From positions 1,054,001-1,118,000 of the forward strand of contig NZ_JAROCG010000001.1 in the NCBI RefSeq assembly GCF_030433645.1: a stretch of 64,000 nt of DNA, in the 5' to 3' direction. The DNA is from Arthrobacter burdickii (lineage in GTDB: Bacteria; Actinomycetota; Actinomycetes; Actinomycetales; Micrococcaceae). Below are positions 32,692 to 41,176 of the stretch, piece after piece (position 1 is the first letter of the stretch; the number at the start of each line of letters is the position of its first letter). The translations under genes were made by a program, and so were the position numbers. Below the pieces are notes generated by a model. That model ran no database searches. It was given only the letters and a program-made list of their open reading frames with translations, and had not been told where the DNA came from.

Positions 32692-33760
32692 TGTACTGGG
32701 CCGGGACGTTGGTGACAGGTAGGGCTTGAAAATGAGGAGGACCTCCGGGCTTAGTGGAGCTGTCTAGTTCCCGCACCCTCCCGGAGGTCCTCGTGTCCAA
32801 CGTTATCCCTCGTTTGAGCCCGTTTGGTCGATCAATCATCATTGAACGCGTTTTAGCAGGCCGGCCCGTCGCGCACGTGGCCAAGGAACTCGGCGTGTCC
32901 CGGCAGACCGCCTACCGGTGGGTGCGCCGCTACCGGGCCGAAGGAATCGACGGGCTGCAGGACCGCTCCAGCCGCCCGAGGACCTTCCCGACCAGGACCA
33001 GCCGTGAGACCGAGCACGTGGTTCTTGCCGCCCGCACGCAGTTACGGGCCGGACCGTTACGCATCGCGGCCGCCACCGGGGTACCGGCCCGGACGGTCTC
33101 CCGGATCCTGTCCCGGCACCAGGTTCCCCGGCTTGCCTGGTGCGACCCGGTCACCGGGCAGCTGATCCGCGCCTCGAGGGCGACCAAGGCCCGGTACGAA
33201 CGAGCCCGCCCGGGCGAGCTCGTGCACCTGGATGTGAAGAAACTCGGCCGGATCCCCGACGGCGGCGGCTGGCGTGCCCACGGCCGCTCCGAAGAGGTTC
33301 GGGGTTACGGCATCGGTTACGACTACGTCCACGCGGCTATTGATGACCACTCCCGGCTCGCGTACGCCGAAGTCCATCCCGACGAACGCTCCGACACCGC
33401 CGCAGGGTTCCTGCTGCGCGCCCGGGACTTCTTCGCCACGAACGGGATTCCCGCATCGAACGGATCATCACCGACAACGCCCTGGCCCACCGGCGCGGAC
33501 ACGCGCTCAAAGCAGCCGTAACAGCCATCGGCGCCGAGCAGCGTTTCATCAAACCCCACTGCCCCTGGACCAACGGGAAAGTCGAGCGCTTCAACCGGAC
33601 CCTGCAAACCGAATGAGCCTACCGCCGGCCCTACACCTCGAACACAGCCCGCACCGAAGCCCTTGACCGGTTCCTCACCCACTACAACACTGAACGCATC
33701 CACACAGGCATCGGAACCACACCCATCAACCGACTGTCACCCACCTCATGACCCAGTACA
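32692..33760 (+). mobile_element. IS481-family insertion sequence, 1,069 bp
   Basis: The element starts with TGTACTGGG and ends with the inverted CCCAGTACA; a second conserved stretch (GGTGACAG) lies about 20 bases inside each end. It is bounded by the 6-bp direct duplications GCTAGT at 32686-32691 and 33761-33766, which contain the CTAG target favoured by IS481-type elements. The internal transposase is broken (frameshift and stop), so this copy cannot move on its own. The right duplication overlaps the stop codon of the SMR gene. Confidence 0.92.
32793..33751 (+). pseudogene. IS481-family transposase, inactivated
   Basis: The reading starts at GTG 32793 after CGGAGG (VSNVIPRLSPFGRSIIIERVLAG) with a helix-turn-helix (HVAKELGVSRQTAYRWVRRYRAEGIDGLQDRSSRP), then a DDE domain: HLDVKKLGRIPDGGG (first Asp), and, after a frameshift, RIERIITDNALAHRRGHALKAAV (second Asp) and HCPWTNGKVERFNRTLQ (Glu). 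A 1-base deletion near 33450 shifts the frame; a TGA at 33614 replaces a tryptophan codon (LQTE-stop-AYRRPY). The natural stop is TGA 33749-33751. Two independent lesions make it a pseudogene. Confidence 0.93.
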
Positions 33761-33761
33761 G

Positions 33762-34076
33762 CTAGTGGACCAGCTTCAGCCCGATGACACCGCCCACGAT
33801 CATGAGGAGGAACGCGACCTTCAGCAGTGATGCGGGTTCGCCGCCGGTGGCCATCGCGTAGATGACGGTCAGGGCGGCACCGATGCCTACCCAGACGGCA
33901 TAGGCCGTGCCGATCGGAAGGGTGCGCATGGCATAGGCGAGTCCGGCCATGCTGGCGACGATGGCTACGGCGAACACGAGGGTCGGCGCCGGCTTGCTGA
34001 AGCCCTCGGACCTGCCCAGCGCCGTGGCCCAGACGGCCTCGAGAACTCCGGAGACTACGAGGACGATCCAGGCCAT
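33762..34076 (-). CDS. SMR-family efflux protein (SugE/Gdx-like guanidinium exporter)
   Basis: A 104-aa four-helix small multidrug resistance protein. It starts MAWIVLVVSGVLEAVWATALGRSEGFSKP, with the membrane-embedded glutamate (Glu13) of the family, and continues with YAMRTLPIGTAYAVWVGIGAALTVIYAMATGGEPASLLKVAFLLMIVGGVIGLKLVH. Gdx/SugE proteins export guanidinium with proton exchange. That specificity is supported by the guanidine-III riboswitch 15 nt upstream. The last codon and stop (CAC-TAG) overlap the IS481 target duplication; the protein is intact. Confidence 0.9.
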   Translation of the reverse strand: MAWIVLVVSGVLEAVWATALGRSEGFSKPAPTLVFAVAIVASMAGLAYAMRTLPIGTAYAVWVGIGAALTVIYAMATGGEPASLLKVAFLLMIVGGVIGLKLVH

Positions 34077-34090
34077 GACTCTCTTCCACG

Positions 34091-34129
34091 GGCCGACTTG
34101 CTGGAAACCGGGTACGGCACCTCGTCCGG
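34091..34129 (-). promoter_or_regulatory. Guanidine-III (ykkC-III) riboswitch
   Basis: On the minus strand CCGGACGAGGTGCCGTACC is followed by CGG, a short loop, CAAGTCGGC and then the ribosome site and ATG of the SMR gene. This is the ykkC-III layout (CCGGACGAGG, CCGTACCCGG, CAAGxCGG), a class that senses guanidine. It ends 14 nt before the start codon. Translational control (sequestering the GGAAGAGAG site) is plausible. Confidence 0.85.
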
Positions 34130-34186
34130 GAGACGGCTGATGTCCGCCTCGCCTCCATGGTGCCACGGAACGGCGCGCGCACGGGT

Positions 34187-35824
34187 TCAGCCGACGTTGA
34201 CCCGTCCGTCCTCGACCTGCCAGCGCTCATCGAGCCGGACGTTCTCGAGGAGCCTGCGGTCGTGGGTGACGAGCAGGAGCGCGCCCGTGTAGGCCTCCAG
34301 GGCTTCCTCGAGCTGTTCGATGGCCGGAAGGTCGAGGTGGTTCGTCGGTTCGTCCAGCACCAGGAGGTTGACCCCCCTCGCCTGGAGCAGTGCGAGCCCC
34401 GCCCTCGTCCGCTCACCGGGGGAGAGGGAGCCGACGGCGGCACGCACCTGGTCCGCCTTGAGCCCGAACTTCGCCAGCAGGGTCCGCACCTCGCCCTGTG
34501 CCAGCTCCGGCACGAGGGCTTCGAAGGCCTCACCGAGGGGGAGGTTCTCGTCGAGTTGTCCCCGTGCCTGGTCGATCTCGCCGACCGCCACGTTGGAACC
34601 GAGGGAGGCAGCACCCTCGTCGGGCTCCTGGTGTCCCAGCAGGAGGCGCAGCAGCGTCGACTTCCCGGCGCCATTGGGGCCGGTGATGCCGATGCGCTCG
34701 CCCGCATTGACCTGGAGCGACACCGGACCGAGGGTGAAGCCCCCCTGGGTGGTGGACGCGCTGCTCAGGGTGGCGACGACGGAGCTCGACCGGGGAGCGG
34801 ATCCGATGGTGAACTGCAGCTGCCACTCCTTGCGCGGCTCCTCGACCTCCTCCATGCGCGCGATGCGGGATTCCATCTGGCGCACTTTCTGCGCCTGCTT
34901 CTCGGAGGATTCCATGCTCGCCCTCCGCCGGATCTTGTCGTTGTCCGGGCTCTTCTTCATGGCGTTGCGCACGCCCTGCGAGCTCCATTCACGCTGCGTC
35001 CGGGCACGCCCCACGAGGTCCTGCTTCTTGTCCGCGTACTCCTCGTAGGCCTCGCGGGCGTGGCGCCGTGCCACCGCGCGTTCCTCGAGGAAGGCGTCGT
35101 AGCCGCCGTCGTACACGGCCACCTTGTTCTGCGCGAGGTCCAGTTCGACGACGGTGGTCACGCAGCGCGCGAGGAACTCGCGGTCGTGGGAGACGAGGAC
35201 GACGCCGCCGCGCAGGTTCTGGATGAACCCCTCGAGCCGTTCGAGCCCGGCGAGGTCCAGGTCGTTGGTCGGCTCGTCGAGGAGCACGATGTCGAAGCGG
35301 CTCAGCAGCAGGGCTGCGAGCGCGACCCGCGCGAGCTGTCCTCCCGAGAGTGCCGCGGTCGGAGTGCCGGGATCGATGCCGCCGGCGACGTCGGCCAGCA
35401 CGCCGGGCATGCGGTCCTCGAGGTCGACCGCCCCGGACGCCATCCAGTGGTCGAGTGCCGCCGCGTAGGCGTCGTCGGCACCCTTGTCCCCACTGCCCAG
35501 CGCTGCTGCGGCGTCCTCCATGGCGAGCGTGGCCGACGTCGTCCCGGTGCGGCGGCCGATGTATCCCGCCACCGTCTCTGCCTCCAGGCGTTCGTGCTCC
35601 TGGGGCAGCCAGCCGACGAAGGCGTCGGGCGGGGTGGTCCGGACGGTTCCGCCGAGGGGCGTGTCCGCTCCGGCGAGCAGTCGCAGGAGCGTGGTCTTCC
35701 CGGCGCCGTTGGCGCCCACCACCCCGACGACGTCGCCCGGTGCGACCGTGAGGTCGAGCTTCGAGAAGAGGGTGCGGTGGGCGTGGCCCCCGGTCAGGTC
35801 CTTCGCCACGAGGGTTGCAGTCAT
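34187..35824 (-). CDS. ABC-F family ATPase
   Basis: A 545-aa protein with two ABC ATPase domains and no membrane part. First domain: VVGVVGANGAGKTTLLRLLAG (Walker A), LSGGQ signature, VLLDEPTNDLD (Walker B). Second: [43 protein letters not shown] long charged linker (HAREAYEEYADKKQDLVGRARTQRE...) lies between them. ABC-F proteins act on the ribosome (translation factor or antibiotic resistance). It lies 110 bp upstream of the SMR gene on the same strand. Whether it confers resistance cannot be said. Confidence 0.9.
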   Translation of the reverse strand: MTATLVAKDLTGGHAHRTLFSKLDLTVAPGDVVGVVGANGAGKTTLLRLLAGADTPLGGTVRTTPPDAFVGWLPQEHERLEAETVAGYIGRRTGTTSATLAMEDAAAALGSGDKGADDAYAAALDHWMASGAVDLEDRMPGVLADVAGGIDPGTPTAALSGGQLARVALAALLLSRFDIVLLDEPTNDLDLAGLERLEGFIQNLRGGVVLVSHDREFLARCVTTVVELDLAQNKVAVYDGGYDAFLEERAVARRHAREAYEEYADKKQDLVGRARTQREWSSQGVRNAMKKSPDNDKIRRRASMESSEKQAQKVRQMESRIARMEEVEEPRKEWQLQFTIGSAPRSSSVVATLSSASTTQGGFTLGPVSLQVNAGERIGITGPNGAGKSTLLRLLLGHQEPDEGAASLGSNVAVGEIDQARGQLDENLPLGEAFEALVPELAQGEVRTLLAKFGLKADQVRAAVGSLSPGERTRAGLALLQARGVNLLVLDEPTNHLDLPAIEQLEEALEAYTGALLLVTHDRRLLENVRLDERWQVEDGRVNVG

Positions 35825-35867
35825 TCCTCCAGTCTAGGAGGGGCAGGCCCTCCGCCGGTCGGGCGGC

Positions 35868-36086
35868 TCAGGCGCTGAGCTGCCAGATGCTGTACTCGTC
35901 GAGGTGGAGGATGGCCCGGTGCCCGGCCATGTCGTCGCGGATCCAGACGATGCCGAGACCCGGAGCGGTGTCCTCGACGCACCCGCGGTAGTGCACCTCG
36001 TTCTTGCGGCGTGCCTCGACGACGGTTCCGGCACTGAGCACGCCGAGGTCGAGGATGCGGGCGGTTGGGGTGGCTACGGCGGTCAT
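35868..36086 (-). CDS. Hypothetical protein, 72 aa
   Basis: Starts MTAVATPTARILDLGVLSAGTVVEARRKNEVHYRG and ends HLDEYSIWQLSA. Strand-rich, no Cys pair or membrane part (a single Cys). AAGGAGC precedes the ATG at 36086. It lies 43 bp upstream of the ABC-F gene on the same strand. No family recognised. Confidence 0.65.
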   Translation of the reverse strand: MTAVATPTARILDLGVLSAGTVVEARRKNEVHYRGCVEDTAPGLGIVWIRDDMAGHRAILHLDEYSIWQLSA

Positions 36087-36257
36087 CGGTGCTCCTTGAG
36101 GGTGATGCGGCCCGTCCTGCCGGGCTGATGACTCCATAGTTCGGGAGCGTTGTTGCCGGGACATTTCCGGAAGGTTATCTTTCCGGCGTCCGCGGAAGTG
36201 TTGCCCAGGGTGTACAGAGAGCCCGTCCGCCGGCCGATCGTTGCCTAAGCTGATCCG

Positions 36258-37577
36258 ATGAGCGAACCCACCGAGCCGGACCGGGCCTACCTGCAGTCGA
36301 TCGACGAGCGGACCCTGAGGCTTCGAGCCGGGGCGGCGCCGGATCCCTCGCCGTTCGGCGGAGCGCCGGCCGGCCTGTCCTCGGACGTCGAGCGACACGT
36401 GGACGGGCTGGCCCCGGACCTGCGGCAGGTGGTCCGTGAGCTGCACGACCACCCGGAGACCGCGTTCCGCGAGTACCGCAGTGCGGCGTTCCTGCAGGAG
36501 AGACTCGCTGCTCACGGCGTGGAGGCGGTCCTCGGCGAGTACGGCGTCGAGACGTCGGTGCGCGCGGCGGCGGGCAGCGCGGATCGGGGCCCGACCATCG
36601 CGATCCTGGCCGAGTACGACGCGCTCCCCGGGATCGGCCATGCCTGCGGGCACAATGTCATCTCGGCAGCGGCGCTCGGTGCCTTCCTGGCGCTGTCCTC
36701 GGTGGCGGACCGGTTGCCCGGACGCGTCCTGTTCCTCGGCACGCCGGCGGAGGAGGGCCACTCCGGCAAGGAGGTCCTGGCCCGCAACGGGGCGTTCGAC
36801 GACGTCGACGCCGCCATCATGGTCCACCCCTACGGCTACGACCTCGCGGATCAGGTCTGGCTCGGTAGGCGACTGCTCACCATCGCCTTCACAGGTGTCG
36901 AGGCGCATGCCTCCGCGCAGCCCTTCATGGGCCGGAACGCCCTCGACGCCGCGAATCTCGCCTACCAGGGCATCGGGCTGCTGCGCCAACAACTGCCGCC
37001 GTCCGACCGCGTCCATGCGACCATCACGGAGGGCGGGACGAGCCCCAACATCATCCCGGGCCGCGCCGTCCTGAAGCTCTACGCGCGCTCCCAGCAGCCC
37101 GCCACCCTCAGGGACCTCAGCGCGCGGCTCGAGGACGTGGCGCGGGGTGCTGCCCTGATGACGGGAACGGGGGTGGAACTGCTGTGGGACGAGCACCCCC
37201 CGTCCCTCCCCATCCGCACCAACAAGGCCCTCACCGGCCGGTGGACGGTGGCCCAGCAGCGGCGCGGACGTGCTCCCCTTCCCCTCGGGGTGGTCTCGGA
37301 GACGCTCGCTGCCTCGACGGATTTCGGGAACGTGAGCTACCGCATTCCCGGTATCCACCCGCTGATCCGCATCGCCGAGCCGTCCACGGCCCTGCATACG
37401 CGCGGGTTCGCCGCAGCGGCCAGGAGCGAGGACGCGGAGCGGGGAGCGCTCGACGGCGCCGTGGGCCTCGCCCTCACCGCGCTCGACTATCTCTGCGACG
37501 ATTCCCTGCGCAGGGCGGTGCACGAGGAGTTCCAGCACCAGGGCGGCGCCATCGACGTGCCGTCCTATTTCGCCTGA
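36258..37577 (+). CDS. M20-family metal-dependent amidohydrolase/peptidase
   Basis: A 439-aa zinc hydrolase of the M20D/aminoacylase-1-like class. IAILAEYDALPGIGHACGHNVISAAALGAF supplies Asp and His ligands, LFLGTPAEEGHSGKEVL the catalytic Glu, and FTGVEAHASAQPFMGRNALDAANLAYQGI the dimerisation domain, with EGGTSPNIIPGRA following. The substrate is likely an N-acyl or short peptide conjugate. TAAGCT (36246-36251) ends 6 nt before the ATG with no ribosome site, so the gene is probably leaderless. Confidence 0.9.
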   Translation: MSEPTEPDRAYLQSIDERTLRLRAGAAPDPSPFGGAPAGLSSDVERHVDGLAPDLRQVVRELHDHPETAFREYRSAAFLQERLAAHGVEAVLGEYGVETSVRAAAGSADRGPTIAILAEYDALPGIGHACGHNVISAAALGAFLALSSVADRLPGRVLFLGTPAEEGHSGKEVLARNGAFDDVDAAIMVHPYGYDLADQVWLGRRLLTIAFTGVEAHASAQPFMGRNALDAANLAYQGIGLLRQQLPPSDRVHATITEGGTSPNIIPGRAVLKLYARSQQPATLRDLSARLEDVARGAALMTGTGVELLWDEHPPSLPIRTNKALTGRWTVAQQRRGRAPLPLGVVSETLAASTDFGNVSYRIPGIHPLIRIAEPSTALHTRGFAAAARSEDAERGALDGAVGLALTALDYLCDDSLRRAVHEEFQHQGGAIDVPSYFA

Positions 37578-37768
37578 CGCTCCCGGGGGCAGCGCACCGT
37601 CCTCGAAGCGGCTCCGCGGAGCACTGCCGTTCGGAGAGGGTGGCCAAGGCTCCGTCATCGGGGTCAGGATGGTACAGACTCGATCAGGCCGTTTCCGGTG
37701 CCCTCCGGGCTGACACGTTGGAACGCCGACCGGGCGGCGTGCAGGGGATCTACCAGGGGGAGGACGCA

Positions 37769-38047
37769 GTGGATGACGATTCCGGTGTACCGCGGCAGAC
37801 GCCGGCAGGGGCCGGCGCTCGCAGGTCGGGGGTGAGGATGGCCCTGCTGGTCGCGATCGCGGTCTTCGCCGTGTCCATCGCGTTCGTCCTCGTCTACGCC
37901 ACCAGCCTGTCCTGGCCCATGGCCATCCTCATCACCGTCGTGCTCGCCGGCGGTCAGGCCTACGCCCTGCGGGGCACCCTGTTCGGTGGAGCCGGAACGG
38001 GGGACAAAGGCAGCACCAGAGACGAAGGCGGAGCTGCCGACCGCTAG
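37769..38047 (+). CDS. Small membrane protein, 92 aa
   Basis: Starts at GTG 37769 (VDDDSGVPRQTPAG), with GGGGGAGG before it. Two hydrophobic helices (MALLVAIAVFAVSIAFVLVYATSL and MAILITVVLAGGQAYAL) are followed by a charged Gly-rich tail (GTGDKGSTRDEGGAADR). No catalytic motif. It ends 46 bp upstream of the ATP-grasp gene, on the same strand. Family unknown. Confidence 0.7.
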   Translation: MDDDSGVPRQTPAGAGARRSGVRMALLVAIAVFAVSIAFVLVYATSLSWPMAILITVVLAGGQAYALRGTLFGGAGTGDKGSTRDEGGAADR

Positions 38048-38093
38048 TCTGGCCTTCACCTCTTTATCTCCACTGCCGATCGGAAGGACCTCC

Positions 38094-39041
38094 GTGACAA
38101 CGGTCTATGCCCTGCACGAGAACCCCGAGTGGTTCCCGCCCTTCGCCCGCGCCTTCGAGGCCGAAGGCGTCGAGGTGGTGGAGTGGCTGCTCACGGACGG
38201 CGTGCTGGATCTCGACTCCGTTCCCCCGGAGGGTATCTTCTGGTCCCGGATCAGCGCCTCCGCCCACACCCGGGACCACGGCCTGTCCAAGGACTATGCC
38301 CGCTCGGTCCTGTCCTGGCTCGAGGCGCACGGCCGCCGTACCGTCAACGGACGGCGGGTGCTCGAACTCGAGATGAGCAAGGTGGACCAGCTCACCGCGC
38401 TGAAGGCTGCGGGCATCGACACCCCGCGCACCGTTGCCGCCGTCGGGCGGGACCGCATCCTCGAAGCGGCGGAGGGATTCGACACGCCGTTCATCGTCAA
38501 GCACAACCAGGGTGGCAAGGGCCTCGGCGTGCGCAGGTTCGACTCGCACGGGGAACTCGCCGACTATGTCGCCTCGAGCGCGTTCGAAGAGCCGCAGGAC
38601 GGCATCACCCTGGTCCAGGAATTCATCCAGGCCGCCGAGCCCTTCATCACCCGGGCGGAGATCGTGGGCGGCACATTCGTGTACGCCATCGCGGCGGACA
38701 CGGCGCGCGGCGGCTTCCAGCTGTGCCCCGCGGACGCCTGCGCGATCGACCCGGAGACCGGCAGGCCCATCATGCCGCCCGGCGCCACCATCGCCCCCGA
38801 GCCGGGCCAGCAGCTCTTCAGCCTGCGCGAGGACTTCGACCACCCCGTCATCGCCCGGTTCGAGGAGTTCGCGCGGCGGAACAACCTGGAGGTCTGCGGC
38901 ATCGAGTTCATCGAGACCGCGGACGGCCGCGTGCTGACCTACGACGTCAATACGAACACCAACTACAACGCGGCCGTGGAAGCGGTAGCGCCGAAGTCCG
39001 CACCCCGCGAACTGGTCCGTTACCTCGCGACGCTCGGCTGA
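38094..39041 (+). CDS. RimK-like ATP-grasp ligase
   Basis: A 315-aa ATP-grasp protein. It has a Rossmann-like N-terminus (TTVYALHENPEWFPPFARAFEAEG), then the phosphate-binding region FIVKHNQGGKGLGVRRFDS, EEPQDGITLVQEFIQAAEPFITRAEIVGG, and the metal site CGIEFIETADGRVLTYDVNTNTNYN (Glu, Asp, Asn). Such enzymes ligate an amino acid or carboxylate to an amine or thiol. The substrate is unknown. GTG start at 38094 with GGAAGGA upstream; it also shows a TAGTCT at 38045-38050 that may serve as its own -10. Confidence 0.85.
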   Translation: MTTVYALHENPEWFPPFARAFEAEGVEVVEWLLTDGVLDLDSVPPEGIFWSRISASAHTRDHGLSKDYARSVLSWLEAHGRRTVNGRRVLELEMSKVDQLTALKAAGIDTPRTVAAVGRDRILEAAEGFDTPFIVKHNQGGKGLGVRRFDSHGELADYVASSAFEEPQDGITLVQEFIQAAEPFITRAEIVGGTFVYAIAADTARGGFQLCPADACAIDPETGRPIMPPGATIAPEPGQQLFSLREDFDHPVIARFEEFARRNNLEVCGIEFIETADGRVLTYDVNTNTNYNAAVEAVAPKSAPRELVRYLATLG

Positions 39042-39112
39042 CGGGCGGTAGCGTTCTCGTACCGGCACTGCGGGCCCGCAGGGCCGGGACGACCTCCCGG
39101 AAGGATGCAGCG

Positions 39113-39535
39113 ATGTCCCGTTTCACGAAGGACGGCAAGGTCAGGACGGACACGCTCCCGAGCACGCTGCAGCGATCCGACGAGAAGGCCCAGGACACGT
39201 TCGCGGCGACGCTGGACGCCGCGGAGGAGCAGTACGGCGACGGGGAACGCGCCCGACGGACGGCCTTCGCCTCGCTCAAGCACGGCTTCGAGAAAGTGGG
39301 GGACCACTGGGAGCCGAAGGAGAAGAGGGGTCCCTCCGACGAGCGGGCGGCGGGAGGGGGCGGCCGGACCGGGCCGACGGCGGGCGGTGTCGACGCGAAC
39401 TCCTCGAAGAAGCACCTCTACGACCTCGCCAAGAAGCTCGACGTACCGGGCCGCTCGCGGATGTCGAAGGAAGAGCTCGTCGAGGCACTGCAGAAGGCGA
39501 ACGATCGGGAGACGCGCAGGGCACGCGAACATTAG
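39113..39535 (+). CDS. ChaB-like/Rho-N domain protein, 140 aa
   Basis: Two parts: an N-terminal ChaB-like segment (LPSTLQRSDEKAQDTFAATLDAAEEQYGDGERARRTAFASLKHGFEKVGDHWEPKEK) and, after a Gly-rich linker, a C-terminal Rho-N/SAP-like helix pair (SSKKHLYDLAKKLDVPGRSRMSKEELVEALQKAN). The second module is used for nucleic-acid binding. AAGGA upstream of the ATG. It lies 72 bp after the ATP-grasp gene and 100 bp before the iron lipoprotein, whose promoter has an iron box; so it is probably a separate transcript. Confidence 0.8.
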   Translation: MSRFTKDGKVRTDTLPSTLQRSDEKAQDTFAATLDAAEEQYGDGERARRTAFASLKHGFEKVGDHWEPKEKRGPSDERAAGGGGRTGPTAGGVDANSSKKHLYDLAKKLDVPGRSRMSKEELVEALQKANDRETRRAREH

Positions 39536-39571
39536 CTATTACGCAACGAAAGCATTTCCTAATCGACTCGT

Positions 39572-39590
39572 GCTTAGGCTAGCCTTACTT
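39572..39590. promoter_or_regulatory. IdeR/DtxR-type iron box before the siderophore lipoprotein
   Basis: TTAGGCTAGCCTTA at 39574-39587 matches the central part of the DtxR/IdeR consensus (TTAGGTTAGGCTAACCTAA). A TAGGCTAGCCTTACTTC core is repeated exactly at the siderophore permease operon (52556). Located about 50 bp upstream of the lipoprotein start. Confidence 0.82.
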
Positions 39591-39638
39591 CTACCCCGTC
39601 CCCAGGCCTCCGCGAGGCCGTAGAAGCCAAGGAGCCTC

Positions 39639-40688
39639 ATGGCCCCCTCCCGCCTGCGCAGCCTGATCGCCGCTGCTGCCGTCGCCGTCCTGTCCCTCTC
39701 CGCCTGTTCCACCGGCCCGGCCGACAGCGGAACCGCAGCTACCGGCGGCACCAGCGCCTCCGCCGACGCCTTCCCCGTCACGATCGAGCACGCCTTCGGT
39801 GAGACCACCCTCACCGAGAAGCCCGAGCGCGTGGCGACGGTGTCCTGGGTCAACGCCGACGTCTCCCTCGCCCTCGGCGTCGTTCCTGTCGGCATGCCCG
39901 CCGACTCCTACGGCGGCAACGAGAACCAGTCGACGCCGTGGAAGGACGCCAAGCTCGAGGAGCTGGATGCGGCGATCGGGACCGGGAACGCCCCCGTGCA
40001 GTACTCCGAGACCGACGGCATCGCCTTCGACGACATCGCGGCCACGAACCCCGACGTCATCCTCGCTGCCTACTCCGGGCTGTCACAGGAGGACTACGAC
40101 ACCCTGAGCAAGATCGCACCCGTCGTCGCATACCCGGAGGTGGCCTACGGCACCGCGTGGCAGGACTCCACGCGCATCATCGGGAAGGCGCTCGGCCTGT
40201 CCGGGGACGCCGAGCAGCTGGTGTCGGAGACGGAGCAGGCCATCGCGGACGCTGCTGCCGAGTACCCGCAGCTCGAGGGCAAGACCTTCATCTACGGCAA
40301 CCTCGAACCCGGCAGCGCGGACGGTGTCAGCGTCTACACGGAGAACGACAACCGTCCGAGGTTCCTGACCGAGCTCGGGATGGTGCAGGCGGACGTCGTC
40401 ACCGAGAACACGAAGGGGTCCGAGGAGTTCTTCATCCCGTGGTCCGCGGAGCGCGCCAACGAACTGGACTCGGACATCTTCGTCACCTGGGTCGCGGACG
40501 AGGCCACCAAGGAGGCCATCGCCGGCGATGCCCTCCTCGGCCAGATCCCGGCCGTGGAGAAGGGCGCACTGGTCGCGGACAGCGACAACACCCTGACGCT
40601 CTCCATCTCCGCTGCCAACCCCCTGAGCCTGGTATGGGCGCTGGACCGCTTCCTGCCGATGCTCGGAGAGGCCGCGGACAAGGCCTGA
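39639..40688 (+). CDS. Iron-siderophore-binding lipoprotein (FepB/FhuD-like)
   Basis: A 349-aa solute receptor. A lipoprotein signal (LRSLIAAAAVAVLSLSAC, lipobox LSAC near residue 23) is followed by the two-lobed fold: FPVTIEHAFGETTLTEKPERVATVSWVNADVSLALGVVPVG, then EYPQLEGKTFIYGNLEP, and a helical linker. It lacks adjacent permease genes; the permeases and ATPase are at 52.6 kb and share its iron box. It is thus probably the receptor of that importer. Confidence 0.9.
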   Translation: MAPSRLRSLIAAAAVAVLSLSACSTGPADSGTAATGGTSASADAFPVTIEHAFGETTLTEKPERVATVSWVNADVSLALGVVPVGMPADSYGGNENQSTPWKDAKLEELDAAIGTGNAPVQYSETDGIAFDDIAATNPDVILAAYSGLSQEDYDTLSKIAPVVAYPEVAYGTAWQDSTRIIGKALGLSGDAEQLVSETEQAIADAAAEYPQLEGKTFIYGNLEPGSADGVSVYTENDNRPRFLTELGMVQADVVTENTKGSEEFFIPWSAERANELDSDIFVTWVADEATKEAIAGDALLGQIPAVEKGALVADSDNTLTLSISAANPLSLVWALDRFLPMLGEAADKA

Positions 40689-40765
40689 CGCAAGATTGCC
40701 CTCCGGCTGCATCTGGGCTGGAATGGACGATGAACCGACTCTTGTTCCGATGAAAGGGAATTCCA

Positions 40766-41092
40766 ATGGCTCAGGCGGAAATCAACAAGCTCCAGGCCGC
40801 GACGGCGTGGGACAGCAACGGCAAGAAGCTCGGTGACGTCAACCAGGTGCACCTCGAGAAGGAGTCGGGGATCCCGGCCTGGGTTACGGTGTCCACCGGA
40901 CTGCTGAATTCACGCAAGCACTATGTGCCCCTGGCGAACTCGCACTTCGAGGGCGACGCCCTCCATCTCGCGTGGACGAAGGACCAGATCACCGATGCGC
41001 CGAGCGCCCTCAGCGATATCGAACTCTCGGCGGAGGAGGAGTCGGCGCTGATCGACTACTACCGGCTCCGCGACGGCGCCGAGGCGCCCTAG
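40766..41092 (+). CDS. PRC-barrel domain protein
   Basis: A 108-aa protein with the PRC-barrel strand pattern (LQAATAWDSNGKKLGDVNQVHLEKESGIPAWVTVSTGLLNSRKHYVPLANSHFEGDALHLAWTKDQITDAP), followed by a helix rich in Glu (SAEEESALIDYYRL). PRC-barrels occur in photosynthetic reaction centres and RNA-processing proteins; here the role is unknown. AAAGGGA precedes the ATG. A stem-loop terminator follows. Confidence 0.85.
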   Translation: MAQAEINKLQAATAWDSNGKKLGDVNQVHLEKESGIPAWVTVSTGLLNSRKHYVPLANSHFEGDALHLAWTKDQITDAPSALSDIELSAEEESALIDYYRLRDGAEAP

Positions 41093-41108
41093 ACGCCCGG
41101 GTGGAACA

Positions 41109-41144
41109 CGAAGCCCCCGTCCGCTAGAGCGGGCGGGGGCTTCG
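41109..41144. terminator. Terminator hairpin after the PRC-barrel gene
   Basis: A 17-base stem (41109-41125 with 41128-41144), perfect but for one G-T pair, lies between convergent genes. Confidence 0.88.
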
Positions 41145-41170
41145 TGCAGTGCCGGCTTCGTGCAGTGCCG
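41139..41170. repeat. Perfect 16-bp tandem duplication
   Basis: Two identical units (41139-41154 and 41155-41170) directly after the terminator, copying part of its right arm. Confidence 0.85.
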
Positions 41171-41176
41171 GAAGGC

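Noticed and set aside
35868-37658. 596-codon open frame on the minus strand through the M20 gene
   Set aside because: Shadow of the M20 hydrolase; only its last part (35868-36086) matches a plausible small gene with its own ribosome site.
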